NCBI GenBank assembly: GCA_029204225.1
Contig: CM055113.1
Span: 19,551,798 to 19,615,797, forward strand
Direction of reading: 5' to 3'
DNA from: Diphasiastrum complanatum
Taxonomy: Eukaryota; Streptophyta; Lycopodiopsida; Lycopodiales; Lycopodiaceae
Length of the DNA stretch: 64,000 nucleotides
Shown here in pieces: positions 1 to 14,884 of this stretch. Both the position numbers and the translations under genes were made by a program. The notes beneath the pieces are model-generated. The model searched no databases and was not told the DNA's origin. It was given only the letters and a program-made list of their open reading frames with translations. Every line of letters begins with the position of its first letter. Within the stretch, counting starts at the first letter, position 1.

Positions 1-2
1 TA

Positions 3-745
3 GCTAAATACAAGAGAAGATCTAGGCTTGCACTTCACTGTGTGAAGATGAATGTAAGCAATGATTTATTGAGGGAAGTACCAGCTTGTACCAGTGCTAA
101 AGAGGCTTGGAAATCTTTAAGTACAATCTATGAGTCTAGTAACACTTCAAGGGTTCTCATGCTTAGGAATCAGATTCTGCAAAGCATGAAGAGAAGTGAT
201 GAGAGTGCACAGGTTTATGTGCTCAGAATCAAGTCTCTCAATAGGGAGTTAGCTTCCATTGGAGAGAAGATTCAAGATAGTGAGCTTGTTCAGATTGTCC
301 TTAATGGTCTAGGGAGTGACTTTTCAAATTTGGTCCAAAGATTTGCAATCCAAGACACTTTGCCCAGCTTCACAGTGTATTAGTGGCTGAAGAGTGTAGG
401 ATGATGCATACCAATGCAAGAATGAATGCTATTTCTCTGCACGATGGTGATGAGAAAGCTAATTTCTCATTCAAAGGCAAGAAGAAGACCAATGGAAAGA
501 AGAAATACTTCAAGGAGACCAAGGAGGAGGATGAGGGTTCAAGCTCAAAGGGCAAGATCAAAGACAAGTCCAAGTACAAATGTTTTTTCTGTGGAAAGAA
601 AGGACATTTTGCATTAGAATGTCTCAAGAAGAAGAAGGCACAAGAGAGCAAACAAAACAACATTGCACATCAGGAGGAGAAGGAGGATGAAAAGTCATCC
701 TTGATGGTTTCCAACAAACCACCATCATCCAAGAGCAACACCAAT
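3..745 (+). pseudogene. Element A gag (UBN2-type capsid plus zinc knuckle), frameshifted
   Basis: Structural protein of the virus-like particle. The frame is open from base 3, so the true start lies off the left edge. The capsid part continues to about 365, where a short deletion (about 10 nt relative to A' at 47.45 kb) shifts the frame. A lysine-rich segment and a complete zinc knuckle of the form CX2CX4HX4C follow at 581-622. The deletion separates capsid from knuckle, so no full Gag can be made. Confidence 0.88.
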
Positions 746-2060
746 GATTCTTGGTGGATTGATAGTGCGGCTAGTTCCCACATGACATATCAAAAGGACA
801 TTCTCTCCACTTTGCTTTCTTACAATGATTTACATAGATCAATCTATACTGCAAGTAGTCAAGAATGTAAGATAAGTGGAATAGGAACCATTCCATTGTA
901 TGTTGGATCATCCAAAAGGTTGAATCTTGAGAATGTTCTTTATGTTTCTAAGTTAACCAAAAATTTGCTTAGTATTGGCCAATTAATGGATAATGGCCTT
1001 CATGTACAATTTAAGCATGGGGTTTGTTCCATCCTTAGAAATGATAAATGTATAGCCAAAGGCTTTAAGCAAGGTAGATTGTTTAAGCTTGATGCTATTA
1101 TTGCAGTGGAGCGTGTTAGCTTGACAAGGGTGGAGTTATCAAAGGTGAAACTATGGCACAAAAGGTTGGGCCACCGCAACTTCAAAGCCATGGAATCTAT
1201 GGTTGCAAAGGAGCTTGCAATTGGACTCCCCAAGTAGTTGTCAAAGTGTGGGAAGAGATGTGAAGCATGCAGCCTCTCAAAGGCTCACAAACTACCCTTC
1301 TCAAGATCTACATCAAGATCAAGCTCTCCTCTTGAACTCATCCATTTGGATGTTCATAGCTTTTCACATGATGGTGGTGCCAAGCATTATGTAACCTTCA
1401 TTGATGACTATTCTAGACATTGTTGGATGTACCTCTTGTCTAGCAAATCTATGGTGTTTAATTCTTTTGTAAAGTTCAAAAATTTGGTAGAAAATCAACT
1501 TAGTACCAAGATTAAGGTATTAAGGAGTGATAATGGAGGTGAATATATCTCCAATAAGTTGATTGACTTTTGTAGTTATGATGGCATAAAGAGCGAGTTG
1601 TCATGTCCAAACACCCCTCAACAAAATGGAGTGAGTGAGAGAAGAAAATAGATCTCTTTGTGAGTGTGCTAAGGCCTTAAGGCTAGATGCTTCTCTATCC
1701 AAACCATTTTGGGGTGAAGCAATAACTTGTGCTAATTATTTGTGCAATAGATTGCCAAACCAAGCCATTGGAAGAATCACACCATTTGAAGCTCTATTTG
1801 GAGAGAAGCCCAATCTCAAGGATCTCAAAGTTTTTGGATCCACTTGATATGTACACCAATCCTTGGATAAGAGGATGAAGGATGATGCAACATCCATCAA
1901 AGGAATCTTTGTGGGATATGGTGAGAATAGCAAAGGATATAGAGTCTTCAATCCCATCACTAGCAAGGCGATAGTGAGTAGGGATGTTATTTTTGAGAAG
2001 GACATGCTTGTGATCTGGATGATAATGCTACTAATTATCTTGATGCCAAGGATCATGCTA
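746..2060 (+). pseudogene. Element A protease and integrase, broken
   Basis: The aspartic protease motif is at 761 but reads DSAA rather than DSGA. The integrase N-terminal H/C zinc segment starts near 1150; a TAG at 1235-1237 interrupts it. The DDE core follows: first Asp in a HLDVHS context, second in SDNGGEY, Glu in NGVSE. A one-base insertion near 1645 shifts the frame directly after the catalytic Glu, a TGA at 1845 replaces an expected Cys codon, and the frame is lost again near 2000. The protein matches B and C of this window along its length. Confidence 0.88.
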
Positions 2061-2186
2061 GGATGGAGGAGGAGCTTCCAAGGAAAGAAAAACTTGAGGA
2101 TCCACCTCAAGATGCAAGAACTCCAAGAACTCCAAGAACTCCAAGAAGATCTACACGGGCAAGGACCGAGCCATTGAGACTCACCT

Positions 2187-3720
2187 ATGATGGTCAAGGT
2201 GATCAAAGGGAAGGCTCATGATGCTCTCATTGAGAATCATACTTGGTATCTTGAGGATCTTCCTCAAGGGAAGAAACCTCTTGATTGCAAGTGGGTATTT
2301 AGATTGAAGTATAATCAAGATGGATCAATAAGCAAGCATAAAGCTAGGCTTGTTGCCAAAGGTTGTTTACAAACCAAAGGCATTGATTATGATGAGACTT
2401 TTTCTCCTGTGGCTAAGCTTGTTACTATCAGGTTGATCATTAGTCTTGCTACAACCTTCAATTGGGAGCTATTCCAACTTGAATTCATAAATGCATTCCT
2501 CAATGGATATATGGAGGAAGAGATCTACATGAGGCAACCCGAGGGCTTCATCAAGGCAAAGCATGAAGGAAAGGTGTGTTTTTTGTAGAAGAGCCTTTAT
2601 GGGCTCAAGCAAGCACCTAGAGCATGGTACTCTAGGCTAAACTCTTTTCTCCTTTCCATCAATTTAATAAATGAGTGCCTATGATCCATCATTGTACATG
2701 AGATTTCATGATGGCATGATTATTATTCTTGTTTTGTATGTAGATGACATTATCTTGAGTGGTAATGATCTAGATGGAATTAGAGATGTAAAAATTGCTT
2801 TAGCAAAAGTGTTTAAGATGGTAGATCTTGGACTATTAAGCTTCATTCTCAAAATAGGTTATTAGAGGATGTGATTTTAGCTTCATTTGTCAATCTAAAT
2901 ATGCTACATCCATCCTAGATTTGGAATGAAAAATTGTAAAGGCATTGAGACACCAATGGAGCAACATGTAAAAGCATCTATTGGTTGTGATGAAGCATCC
3001 TTTGAGGACATCACATTATATAGAAGGCTTATTGGCTCCTTGATCTATTAAACTACAAGTAGACCTGATCTTAGTTATAGTGTTGGAAAGTTAAGCCAAT
3101 TCATGCAAAGTCCTCTAGCTTCACATTGGAAGATGGCCAAAAGAGATCTTAGATACATTTCATCTACTAAGAATTTTGGCATTTTGTATAGAGGGACTAA
3201 GCTTGGCTTAAGAGCCTATAGTGACTCTGATTTTGCAGGTGACAAAGTGGATAGAAGATCAACAAGTGCTTTTGCCACCTTTCTATGTGATGGAGTAGTA
3301 TCATGGCTTTCCAAAAAGCAAGATACCAACTCCTTATCTTCCATAGAATCTGAATACAAGGCCTTGACATCAACATGCAAGGAGGTCTTGTGGCTCAAAA
3401 GGCTATTGGTGGAGCATCATGTCATGGAGGAGGAGATCCCTATCATATATAGTGACAACCAATCAGCCCAATCACTTGCAACTAGTCCTACATTCCATGC
3501 AAGGAGCAAACACATCGAGATTGCTCATCATTTTGTGAGGGAGAAAGTGCAAGCCAAAGAGATCAAGCTCCAACATGTGTCATCATCAAGTTTCTTGGCT
3601 GATTTGTTTACTAAATCTTTACCTAAAGATTCATCTGTCAAGTTTAGATCTTCAATTGGAGTGATTGATGAAAGTATTGTGGTTTCCAAGGCTAGATTTG
3701 AGGAGAAGTGTGAAAAATAG
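2187..3720 (+). pseudogene. Element A reverse transcriptase and RNase H, broken
   Basis: The RT palm begins near 2200. Motif A, which normally carries the catalytic Asp (LDxxNAFLNG), has Glu at 2481-2483. A TAG at 2586 precedes the KSLYGLKQAP motif, and the frame is lost again after LNSFLLS. The YVDD box is intact at 2737-2748. RNase H follows from about 3105 with SDSDFAGD, ESEYKAL and the SDNQSAQ Asp, and ends in the ADLFTKSL signature. The final TAG at 3718 lies inside the LTR, so the purine tract is read as codons. Confidence 0.9.
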
Positions 3721-4400
3721 CCTACATTGGCAAATCTAGCCATGTAGAATATTGTATATTTTGTCAATATTTTTTGTTAGTCACTTGAATGGCCAAAGTG
3801 CCACTTGTAAATCCACACGTAAAGTAGGTTACCACGAGTCAAGAGGAGTGGGTGTGTCCATTTGGTAGTGATTCCTACTTTGTAGGATCTAGACCATGAT
3901 TTATGATGAGATTTGTACCTACCATGCACCTACCAAGCATGACTCTTGGATCTAGGCTTGGGTTTTCACATTAGGGCAAGAAAATGGAGTCTACTTCCTT
4001 ATTACATTCTGGATTTTCACCTAACCTAGCAAAGGAAGTGTGTTTTACTATGTATTCCCATTCTCCATAGTGAGAAGATAGAAACTTTTTGGAGCCTCAA
4101 GGAGAAACTCGAGTTTCCTCTCATTGTATGGTGATTACTCTTGATTTCCAATGAAACCCAGCTTTGGCACACTTCAAAATCTGTCTACAGGCCGTACTAC
4201 AGCTTGATCTTTACACGTGGGAACTCGGATTATAGTTTATGATCAAGTTTCTGATTGTCTCTACTTGTTTTCTATCAAGCTGCTAAACTAGATCTTGTTT
4301 TCTGAATACTAGTATCTGATAGATTGTTTAACAAGCACACAATCAACCTTGTGGATCATTCAAAGATCCATTTATGGTCCTTAGTACTGTACTTTTAACA
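3709..4400 (+). repeat. Element A 3' LTR
   Basis: Begins TGTGAAAAATAG directly after a purine tract (3699-3708) and ends TTTTAACA. The copy at about 45.75-46.44 kb ends in the same bases immediately before a primer-binding site, which fixes the boundary. It holds a G-box-like ACACGTGG at 4213-4220, a decayed form of the palindrome found in other LTRs here. Confidence 0.88.
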
Positions 4401-5386
<986 letters not shown>

Positions 5387-5421
5387 AAGATATTTGTGTG
5401 TCACATTTGTGCCTATGCATA

Positions 5422-5465
5422 GGGTAGGAGGATGCATGGGTCTTAACCCATGTATCCTCCTACCC
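5422..5465. repeat. 20-bp-arm inverted repeat (hairpin)
   Basis: Arms 5422-5441 and 5446-5465 are complementary with one mismatch around a 4-base loop. A related, less regular inverted motif rich in GCATGC lies at about 5500-5560. It is either a small foldback element or a local palindrome; no transposon ends are clear. Confidence 0.75.
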
Positions 5466-5775
5466 CATGTATTTTTTCAAAAAAACTAACTAAAATTCTT
5501 ACATGCATGCATGGGGAAGAGGATGTATGCATGCTGCCCCATGCATACACCTTGCCACATCATCAATCCGCAATAGGAGCGTACCCCTCGCATCAAGATC
5601 ACCACATGGCACAACATTATCGATCTAGATCATTCTAGCTTGCACGTGGTCTTCTCCTCTTTCAGTCCTCTCAAAGCACTTCAAATAGTCCACATCTCCG
5701 TTCTTCCCCCTTCCCCTGTTGTTGCTTGTCTGCCATATCCAACAAGCTTTCATCCCACCTGCAATCGGGAGGTCG

Positions 5776-5814
5776 CATTGTGACAGGATCAGGTGACCGC
5801 ATCCTGTCACAATG
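5776..5814. repeat. Perfect 14-bp inverted repeat
   Basis: CATTGTGACAGGAT at 5776-5789 is repeated in perfect inverse at 5801-5814 around an 11-base loop. A third diverged copy of the GAGGTCGCA..AGGATGTGATC context follows at about 5822-5848. Confidence 0.8.
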
Positions 5815-5849
5815 TGATCAAGAGGTCGCACTATGGTAGGATGTGATCT

Positions 5850-8030
<2,181 letters not shown>

Positions 8031-8436
8031 CTGAAACTTGAAAAACATGTTTTTCAATTAGTAGGAGCAGCCCTCATTATCTTCCTATTCCTACGGGTGA
8101 GTTGAGTCGAGCGATGAAAGTTACTTCACCTCGCACACTAGGTCTAAACCACACTCCTTAGTCCTTAACGTCGCTTATGCCAAGTCTTTGTACCGATGAC
8201 TTTTTATGGTAATAAACCGTCGTTCCTTGATGATATATTTGTCTATCGACTAAGGAAAAATTGAATCTCGTAGCTAAAGAAAAGGAAATACCCTCAAAAT
8301 GACTTCGATGGTTTGTCCACTGACCGACTTTGATTGAGCTTTGCCTTTTCACCAATACTGATGTTTTTCTTCCCCAAAGCGTTACTAAATCTTTTGCAGG
8401 GGTTAGCAAATAAATCATCCAGCTATGGTTTCCTGC

Positions 8437-8562
8437 CGAGTCCTACCGAGGCTTCCTATCGAAGTATTGTCGAGGCGTTCTACCAAAGTACTGTTGAGCT
8501 CTGCTACCGAAGTATTATTGAGACCCTACCGAAGTATTGCCGAGATCTCCTATCGAAGCCCT
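8437..8562. repeat. 24-bp tandem repeat, about five copies
   Basis: GAAGTATT-like cores start at 8461, 8485, 8509, 8531 and 8555, i.e. periods of 24, 24, 22 and 24. The 24-bp period is a multiple of three, so one frame reads as an eight-residue repeat (YRSIVEAF, YQSTVELC, YRSIIETL), but no larger protein context supports translation. Confidence 0.8.
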
Positions 8563-9650
8563 GACTAGGCCAAGAAACATAAACTATTGCACATAACATC
8601 TCGAGATAGGATACAATTCCTATGCGTGATGATAGATTATCGTCGTAAATGAGAAATAAAAAAAGGATTTTTACTATGAAAGAAGAAAAGTAATAGACAA
8701 ATAAATTCACTATTGAATGGACTAAGAACAAATACAAAGAGGATAGGAAAGGGCATATTTTATCTCCGACAAAGATATAAAAGATGCAGAAGATTGGAGA
8801 ATGGTCATATATTTACTCGGTGTGTCTTTTCTTTATAAATGACACATTTTACTGTTGAAGTGGTTCGAATCGGCTCTAGTTATAAAAGAAAACGTGGGAT
8901 CGCATCTTCAACTTCTGCTAGATAGAATATTCAACACTTGTTGCAGAATCAATGTCCTTATCACAAAGATTATTGAAACGGGGATGTTTGGGAAGAGAAT
9001 GAAGGGTGACCATCGGGAACACTAGGTAGATATGTTTCAGAGTTGAAATGTGATTTGCAGAATTTTAATTCCTTTATAAGATGATTAATAAACTGCCATA
9101 CAAAGTATTAGACTCTTTAGAAAAATTTCAAAAAACTTTTAAATATTTGGTGTGTCCGAAGACTTTCAATGTAATTATTTAACAAACATGTCAGAGTCTA
9201 ACTTGGCAGGCTTATCTTTGAACGTAAGCCTCTGGTCCTTCAAAAAGTATATCTTACAAATCTAGAATCAAAATGCCAAATGAAACGTCATGCTCTAGAC
9301 TGTAGATGGTGGACAACAAAATCAGTTCAATGTATTTCTTGTAGTTCGAAGCAAATTCTTACGCAAACTCATGATTACAATACAGCTTGTACTTTAAAAA
9401 AGAGACCTGACTGCAGATTGGTACAACCTCTTGGTAAAACAATTACAAGTCTATATCATCGCCTACACACCACCACAAACTATACGTAAAGCTATGAGCA
9501 TCTTACCAGAAATTTGAACCTAGCAAACTTGACAAGCTCCAAAAAAACAAGGAATGTGACAGAGAAATTGAAGAAACAAAGTGTTTCCAATTACAAAGCC
9601 TTGCTAGCTTTCAGTCCTTCACTCAACGAAGATGTTCGCGAGAAGCTCTC
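8563..9650. other. No recognisable gene
   Basis: Moderately AT-rich DNA with no domain, LTR or repeat I recognise. It ends where copia integrase similarity begins near 9655. Confidence 0.5.
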
Positions 9651-9654
9651 ACAG

Positions 9655-10440
9655 TGTGCTAACTTCTTATGTAATAGAGTTCCATGTAGCTCTATAAATG
9701 GTAAAACATCTTATGAGTTATTGTATGGAGAAAAGCCTAATCTCAAAATCTTGAAGGTGTTTGGATACATTTGCTATGTACATGTCCCTTTGGACAAAAG
9801 AACCAAGGAGGATCCATCATCCATGAAGGGGATCATGGTAGGTTATGGCAATGCAAGCAAAGGTTACAAAATCTACATCCCCTCATCTCAAAAGGTTGTC
9901 ATTTCTAGAGATATCATTTTTGATGAGACTAGAATGCATAAGCTTGAAGATGATTCATCTAACCACTCTATTGGAAGAGAGATACCCGAGATCAAGGAGG
10001 AGCTTGATCATGAGGAGGAGCTAGAACCAAGAACACCAAGAAGATCCACAAGGTCAAGGATGGAGACATCAAGGCTAATGCATTGATGGAGAATGATACT
10101 TTGAGGCTTGTTGGTCTACCTTTGGATAGGAAATGTAATTGGATGTAAGTGGGTTTTTAAGCTCAAGTTGAATAAAGATGGGAGTGTTTCTAAGCACAAG
10201 GCAAGGCTTGTAGCCAAGGGGTAAGCTCAATCAAAGGCCATAGATTATGATGAGACCTTTGCACCCGTGGCAAAGATGGTCACCATAAGACTAAATCATT
10301 GCTCTTGCTTCTCACTTTGATTGGTTATTGTTTCAAATGGATGTGTCAAATGCTTTCTTAAATGGTCATTTTCAAGAGGATATATTCATGGAGCAGCCCG
10401 AGGGCTTCATCAAGCAAGGTATGGAAGACAAGGTGTGTCA
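9655..10440 (+). pseudogene. Element K: copia integrase C-terminus and RT fragment
   Basis: Similarity starts abruptly near 9655 (SQCANFLCNRVP) and continues in frame through the integrase C-terminal region (KGIMVGYG, VISRDIIFDE) to 10086, closing with the RRSTRSR linker that precedes RT. From 10087 the RT N-terminal region can be followed in shifting frames, with a TAA in the VAKG..Q motif and a frameshift before the NAFLNG motif. It stops at about 10438 (EQPEGFIKQ..KVC). The RT palm end, RNase H, gag and protease are deleted. Confidence 0.85.
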
Positions 10441-10550
10441 GTAAGCGTAATTAGGGTGCAACGTCAGCCAGTGCTGAAGTGAACGTTGGTGATGATGCAA
10501 AAAGTGGGTCACTCTTACGAATGGCCTTAGGATAAGATTATTGTGAGGAG

Positions 10551-10990
10551 GAGTATTAAAATACCACAATTCTAGCTTGGCCAATTTTGGTCACATGCAT
10601 TGTAATTGGCAAGATGGCCATGTAAATAGATGCCATACGTGACAAATCACATAGGATGGTTTTCAATAACCTCATTCCTCATATTACATTGTGATAGCAT
10701 CTTTGAAATGAGACAAAAATTTGTTTGGATAGGCTAGAGAAACTGTAGGATCTAAAAATAGCATATTTTACATTGTTTTTGGATCTTGAGATCTTGATCC
10801 CAAGTTAGGGTGGATACAACAACCTATTAGGTTAGATATTAGGGTTAGGGTATGAAAAGCTCAGAGGTGCCCTAATATGCTCAGATCCGAACTTGAAATG
10901 TATAAATGCATGATGGGATCTCCATCAAATTATCAAGAAAAATTGAGTTTTTCCACTTCTATCATCATTGTCTTTTGGTGGCGAGTTCTA
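10551..10990 (+). repeat. Element K probable 3' LTR
   Basis: A GTGAGGAGGAG purine tract at about 10540-10550 is followed by TATTAAAATACC and LTR-like sequence. Roughly its first 80-100 bp recur in inverse orientation at 45390-45488, which supports a repeat boundary here. The right end is not defined; 10990 is a guess. Confidence 0.55.
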
Positions 10991-11805
10991 GCTATTGGAT
11001 GTGAGTGTTCTTAAGCATTAATTGCTTGGTTTGGAAGGTAATGAACCTGTTTAGAGGTCTGAGAAGCTTTGTATACTTTACTTTGGTACATTTGATCAGA
11101 TCTATGTGCCTAATGTGGAATTAATGCCAAATTTGCTAGTTTTGGTAACTAGTCTTGATTCTAGCTCATAGTTTGAATCTAGACCTTTTATTTGTGCATC
11201 CTCCATCACTTTTAGAATTAATTGGGATTCATTTTGCTGTAAAATTTTGTCACCAGATGGTATACATAACATAAAAATCAAAGCTAAATGGATTGATCGC
11301 ATATTCCAGCTACCAAAACCATTCCTGGACATGGAATGAGAAAAACATGGACTGCAAGAATTACTCGCAACTAGAAGGTTCATGGAAGGTTTGTTTTGGA
11401 CAGTGGACAATATGTCAGTAATTATCAACGAACTCACATGGAGCTAGTTCTATAAAAATATATGTTATGTTCAAACGTTCAAATACAACTACGACTAGTA
11501 TCGACATTTAAGTTTTGTTTTTAAATAAATAATGACTGTGCAAGTTATGTAATTTACGTACATATCACATGTTAATAAATCTCAATTTTTTTTCGTTATT
11601 TATCTGTTCCAAGAATTTTAGTTGTCTATTGCATGTTTTTTTATAATGTATAATCGTTGAGCATTGTATAGAACCATAGCTATAATCTAGATACTACATG
11701 CTTGAATTGAATTAGGTGATTTCATAACTATCTAAATAACAAGCAATATAACCAATTTAATAAAATGACCATATATCACAGAAATTACATTATAATTTTT
11801 ACTAT
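10991..11805. other. No recognisable gene
   Basis: Contains a 111-codon minus-strand frame (11102-11437) without any recognised motif and otherwise AT-rich DNA. It could be part of K's LTR or flank. Confidence 0.45.
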
Positions 11806-12375
11806 TGTTAGGTCCTAGAACAAACAGCCTACTGGCATATGGTCTTCTTTCTTGTTATAGATACTTGAACTATGCAAAAGTTTCACTTGAATTACTCTAT
11901 TACCTTTTGAGTATTTCATGTGTGCTGCTAAATACCATTTACCATGTCAGAATTTGAAATACAAATTCTAGATGGAAATACTAGTCCTACTAGCGTTCAC
12001 ACAAAATCAAACATAGAAAGAAAACAGATCATTAGAAAATTGAGCAAATGCTCTAGCTCATTGAATTGAATGAAATAGTTGAGGTGGGGCACCAATCTTC
12101 TTATATAGTTTCTCTGATGATTGATAAAAGCTAATGAGCTTAAAGTAAATAGCAAAATATCAAAAAGTTATTTACTAATAATATTACCTATATATGGTAA
12201 GAACTAAAAATGAAGTTCTACGTATTGAATAGATTCTACTCTATTTATAGTGTGCCCACCTACATGCATAAGTACAAGAAACAAATTTATTATAAATAGA
12301 ATGGCCCTTAAAAATAGCACACGAGCATGGCCAAATTATTATTGAGGGGTGTCAAATAAACATTAATTCCTAACA
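11806..12375 (-). repeat. Element F probable 3' LTR
   Basis: On the minus strand it begins TGTTAGGAATTAATG next to a purine-rich stretch and ends CCTAACA, giving a 7-bp terminal inverted repeat. The outer 5 bp (ACTAT, 11801-11805) would be the target duplication, but no partner copy was found, so the outer border is inferred. Confidence 0.6.
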
Positions 12376-12402
12376 GCTCCTTAATATTTACTTTGTTATC
12401 TA

Positions 12403-13990
12403 TTACTCTTGGAAGTTCTCTAAATTTTTGAATTTCTTTTTTTGCCAAGACCTTTGGTAAAGATATCTGCAACTTGTTTTTCCGTAGGCTCCACTTTCCC
12501 TAAAACTAGATGGATACTTGGTTTCCAATATTGTAGCCATGTAAGCAAAGTGTACATCCCCATCTTTATGATCCTCTTGTCGATCCTCATGTCGACCTTG
12601 ATCATCATGTTGCTTTTCAAGTCTAGCTGATCTCCTAGTCCCTTGTATACTAGATTCTCTCTGTTCCATAACCATCCTTGATAGTTTCATTGTACCATCT
12701 AGGCAATCTTCTAGTTTTTGATGTAGGATGCTTCTTGCTTGGTGAAGTAGAAGGTGAATAAGAATCCCACTTGATCTTTTCTTCCTCTTTCCTATCTAAA
12801 TCAAAGACACTTTAGGATCTTGAATTGGCATAGGTGATACATATATTGATTCGGGTTTCTGTAATAACTCGTCATATAATATAGAAATTTCACCATCTTG
12901 ATCTTTATCAAAATATATCTCTACATCTTTATGAATTGCCTCCTCATCAAAGATTACATCCCTATTTATGATTAATTTGTTACCCTTCAAGTCATATAAC
13001 CTGTATCCCTTCTCTTGATTATCATAACTAAGAAATAAACCCTTGGTCATCTTAGAATCCAATTTGCTCCTAGAATCCTTAGGTATGCAAGAATAAACAA
13101 TAGTCTCAAACACTCTCAAATGACTTACATCTGGCTTCCGACCCGTGTAAGCTTCCTCTGATTGTCTATCTGTTCCTTTCTCCACCTGTATCTTAAACCA
13201 TGTAAAATATTTAAAAGCTTCACCTTTATTCTTCAGAAGATATATCCACATCTTTCTAGAATAGTCATCTACAAATATCGTATAGTGACTTGCTCCTCCA
13301 TAAGATTGAGTCTTCATAGGACCACACAATCTGTATGAACAAGTCCTAGAACATTTTTTGCCCTAATTGTACTAGACAAAAATTTCTTTATATGCTGCTT
13401 GTCTAAGACACAATCTTCATAAACCTTGTGATTAGAAACAACTTGAGATAGACTTGTAACCATGTTAAATTTCCTTCAGACTTGTAGACTTTTGGAATTG
13501 AGATGTCTATACCTCTTATGCCATAACTTACTCAATGATTCAGTATTTGCAACACTTGCATGATGATCTATCACCTAAGCTTAAAGTTTATACAACCACT
13601 CTGCAAGTATGCTCTTAGCTTTTACTTCATCATTTTATGCTTGATGAGACACTCTGTTCATCAAATTGCATCACCATGTGTTGCTTTGCAAAAGCTAATA
13701 CTAAGGGCAAGTTTTTCTTGATTCCTGGTACATAAAGCACATCCTTTATATTTCCAATCTTCCTTGAAGGTAGTTGTACTTGTACTTTTCCAGCTCTCTT
13801 TATATCATATGTGTAGTTGTCTCCCAACTTTACATTTGACCCATCATCTAATTTTTGAAAATTAGATAGCCAGTCTCGCCTAGGTGTCATGTGCTTTGAA
13901 ACTTCTGAATAAACCTGAAATCTTTTTCCTTTGAGAAGGCATTACCAGAAGATGTCGATGCCGAGAACAACTCATAGTCTTCAAAATCTA
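12403..13990 (-). pseudogene. Element F protease-integrase with RT deleted, RNase H remnant
   Basis: Reading leftwards: protease-like segment (about 13990-13630) without an intact catalytic DSGA; GAG_pre region in poor frames; integrase core from 13329 with the FVDDYSRKMWIYLL block and the C-terminal KGLFLSYDNQEKGYRLYD and INRDVIFDEEA blocks; then a jump to the RNase H end (QVADIFTKGL, about 12460). The second integrase Asp and the Glu region are deleted between EKGTD and the C-terminal domain, and the whole RT is gone. Confidence 0.82.
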
Positions 13991-14066
13991 CAACACTCAA
14001 TTTTGCATTATAAGTTTCTTGTTCTTCAGCAAATTTTCCATCCTGTTTTTTCTTGAATTTGTTGTG

Positions 14067-14847
14067 TCAGCACTCCTTTGCATAATGTTTTGATTTTTTG
14101 CAAATAAAACAGTTTCCTTTTTGAACCACCTTCTTTCCATCTTCTGACTGATTTTCCTTCATATCTTGCTGTTTTTTAGTCTTCATCTTTCCTTTGCTAC
14201 CCTTCTTGGAATCTTGCTCTTGTTTTTTTGCCAGAAATACCTGTTCTTTGAAATTATCCCTGTTGACAATATTTTTTCGTCTTATTTCTTCTTGTAGTAA
14301 GATGGCATTTAGGTCATCGAAAGAAGACCTCGTTTCTTTTAATGATAGCATCGTTACAAAATTCTGATAGGCCAAAGGTAGACTATTAGGTACAATGGAT
14401 ACCAAAATTGAATCTTGAATGCTTGCCTTAACTATGATAAGTTGACCCCTCGGATCTTCCACTCGAGTAAAGTAATCCGTTAATGATTCACGTGAACTCA
14501 GCTTCAACGTGTGAAGCTTATTAGTCAAGAACATGATTTGCGACTGATTTATTGTCTTGTACAAGTTCTTCAGTATATATTCCAAGCCTCCTTGTGTCCA
14601 ACAACACCTTTAATATGAGAGATAATTATATCTTTCACTGATAAGTTGATAATATGATGAGCTTTTCATGTACGTCTCTGATACTTTTGCAACTCTCTGT
14701 GAATGGTAGAAGGTATCTTGACACCTGTGACGATCTCCCAATATTTTTATCTTGGAGAATATTTTGCATCTTGAACTTCCATATGTTGTAGTTCATTCCA
14801 TCTAGCTTGCTAGACTCTGACAATCCAGCGTCGTTCAATTCTGTCAT
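14067..14847 (-). pseudogene. Element F gag, frameshifted
   Basis: The start at 14847 gives MTELNDAGLSESSKLDGMNY, a typical copia Gag N-terminus with the NIWKFKM tryptophan block. The frame shifts near 14760 and again near 14590. The second half (14585-14067) holds the capsid helix region, a lysine-rich linker and a complete zinc knuckle (CX2CX4HX4C, about 14067-14110). Confidence 0.85.
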
Positions 14848-14884
14848 TATTCTGATCGGTAACAAGTCTCGGATCCACCAATAG

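Larger units (their letters stand above)
1..4400 (+). mobile_element. Copia element A, 5'-truncated by window edge, decayed
   Basis: Ty1/copia retrotransposon entering from the left edge inside gag and ending in its 3' LTR. Domains run in copia order: gag with zinc knuckle, protease, integrase, reverse transcriptase, RNase H, then a purine tract and LTR. The coding region is broken by several stops and frameshifts, so the copy is dead. A second copy of the family (A') lies at about 45.75-47.74 kb with very similar gag and LTR. The 5' LTR is outside the window. Confidence 0.93.
11806..14847 (-). mobile_element. Copia element F, internally deleted, 5' LTR not found
   Basis: Minus-strand copia element: gag at the right, then protease, integrase, a scrap of RNase H and a 3' LTR at the left. 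RT is missing entirely. To the right of gag, where a primer-binding site and 5' LTR are expected, there is a degenerate tandem array instead. The gag and protease differ from the A/B/C families and resemble those of O (SSKLDGxxNYxxWKFKMxN start). Confidence 0.85.

Noticed and set aside
10835..10855. ATTAGGGTTAGGGT resembling plant telomere repeats
   Set aside because: Only about two units and inside LTR-like DNA; not an interstitial telomere array.
11102..11437. 111-codon minus-strand frame
   Set aside because: No recognisable motif, no neighbours, AT-rich context; length is not unusual for chance.
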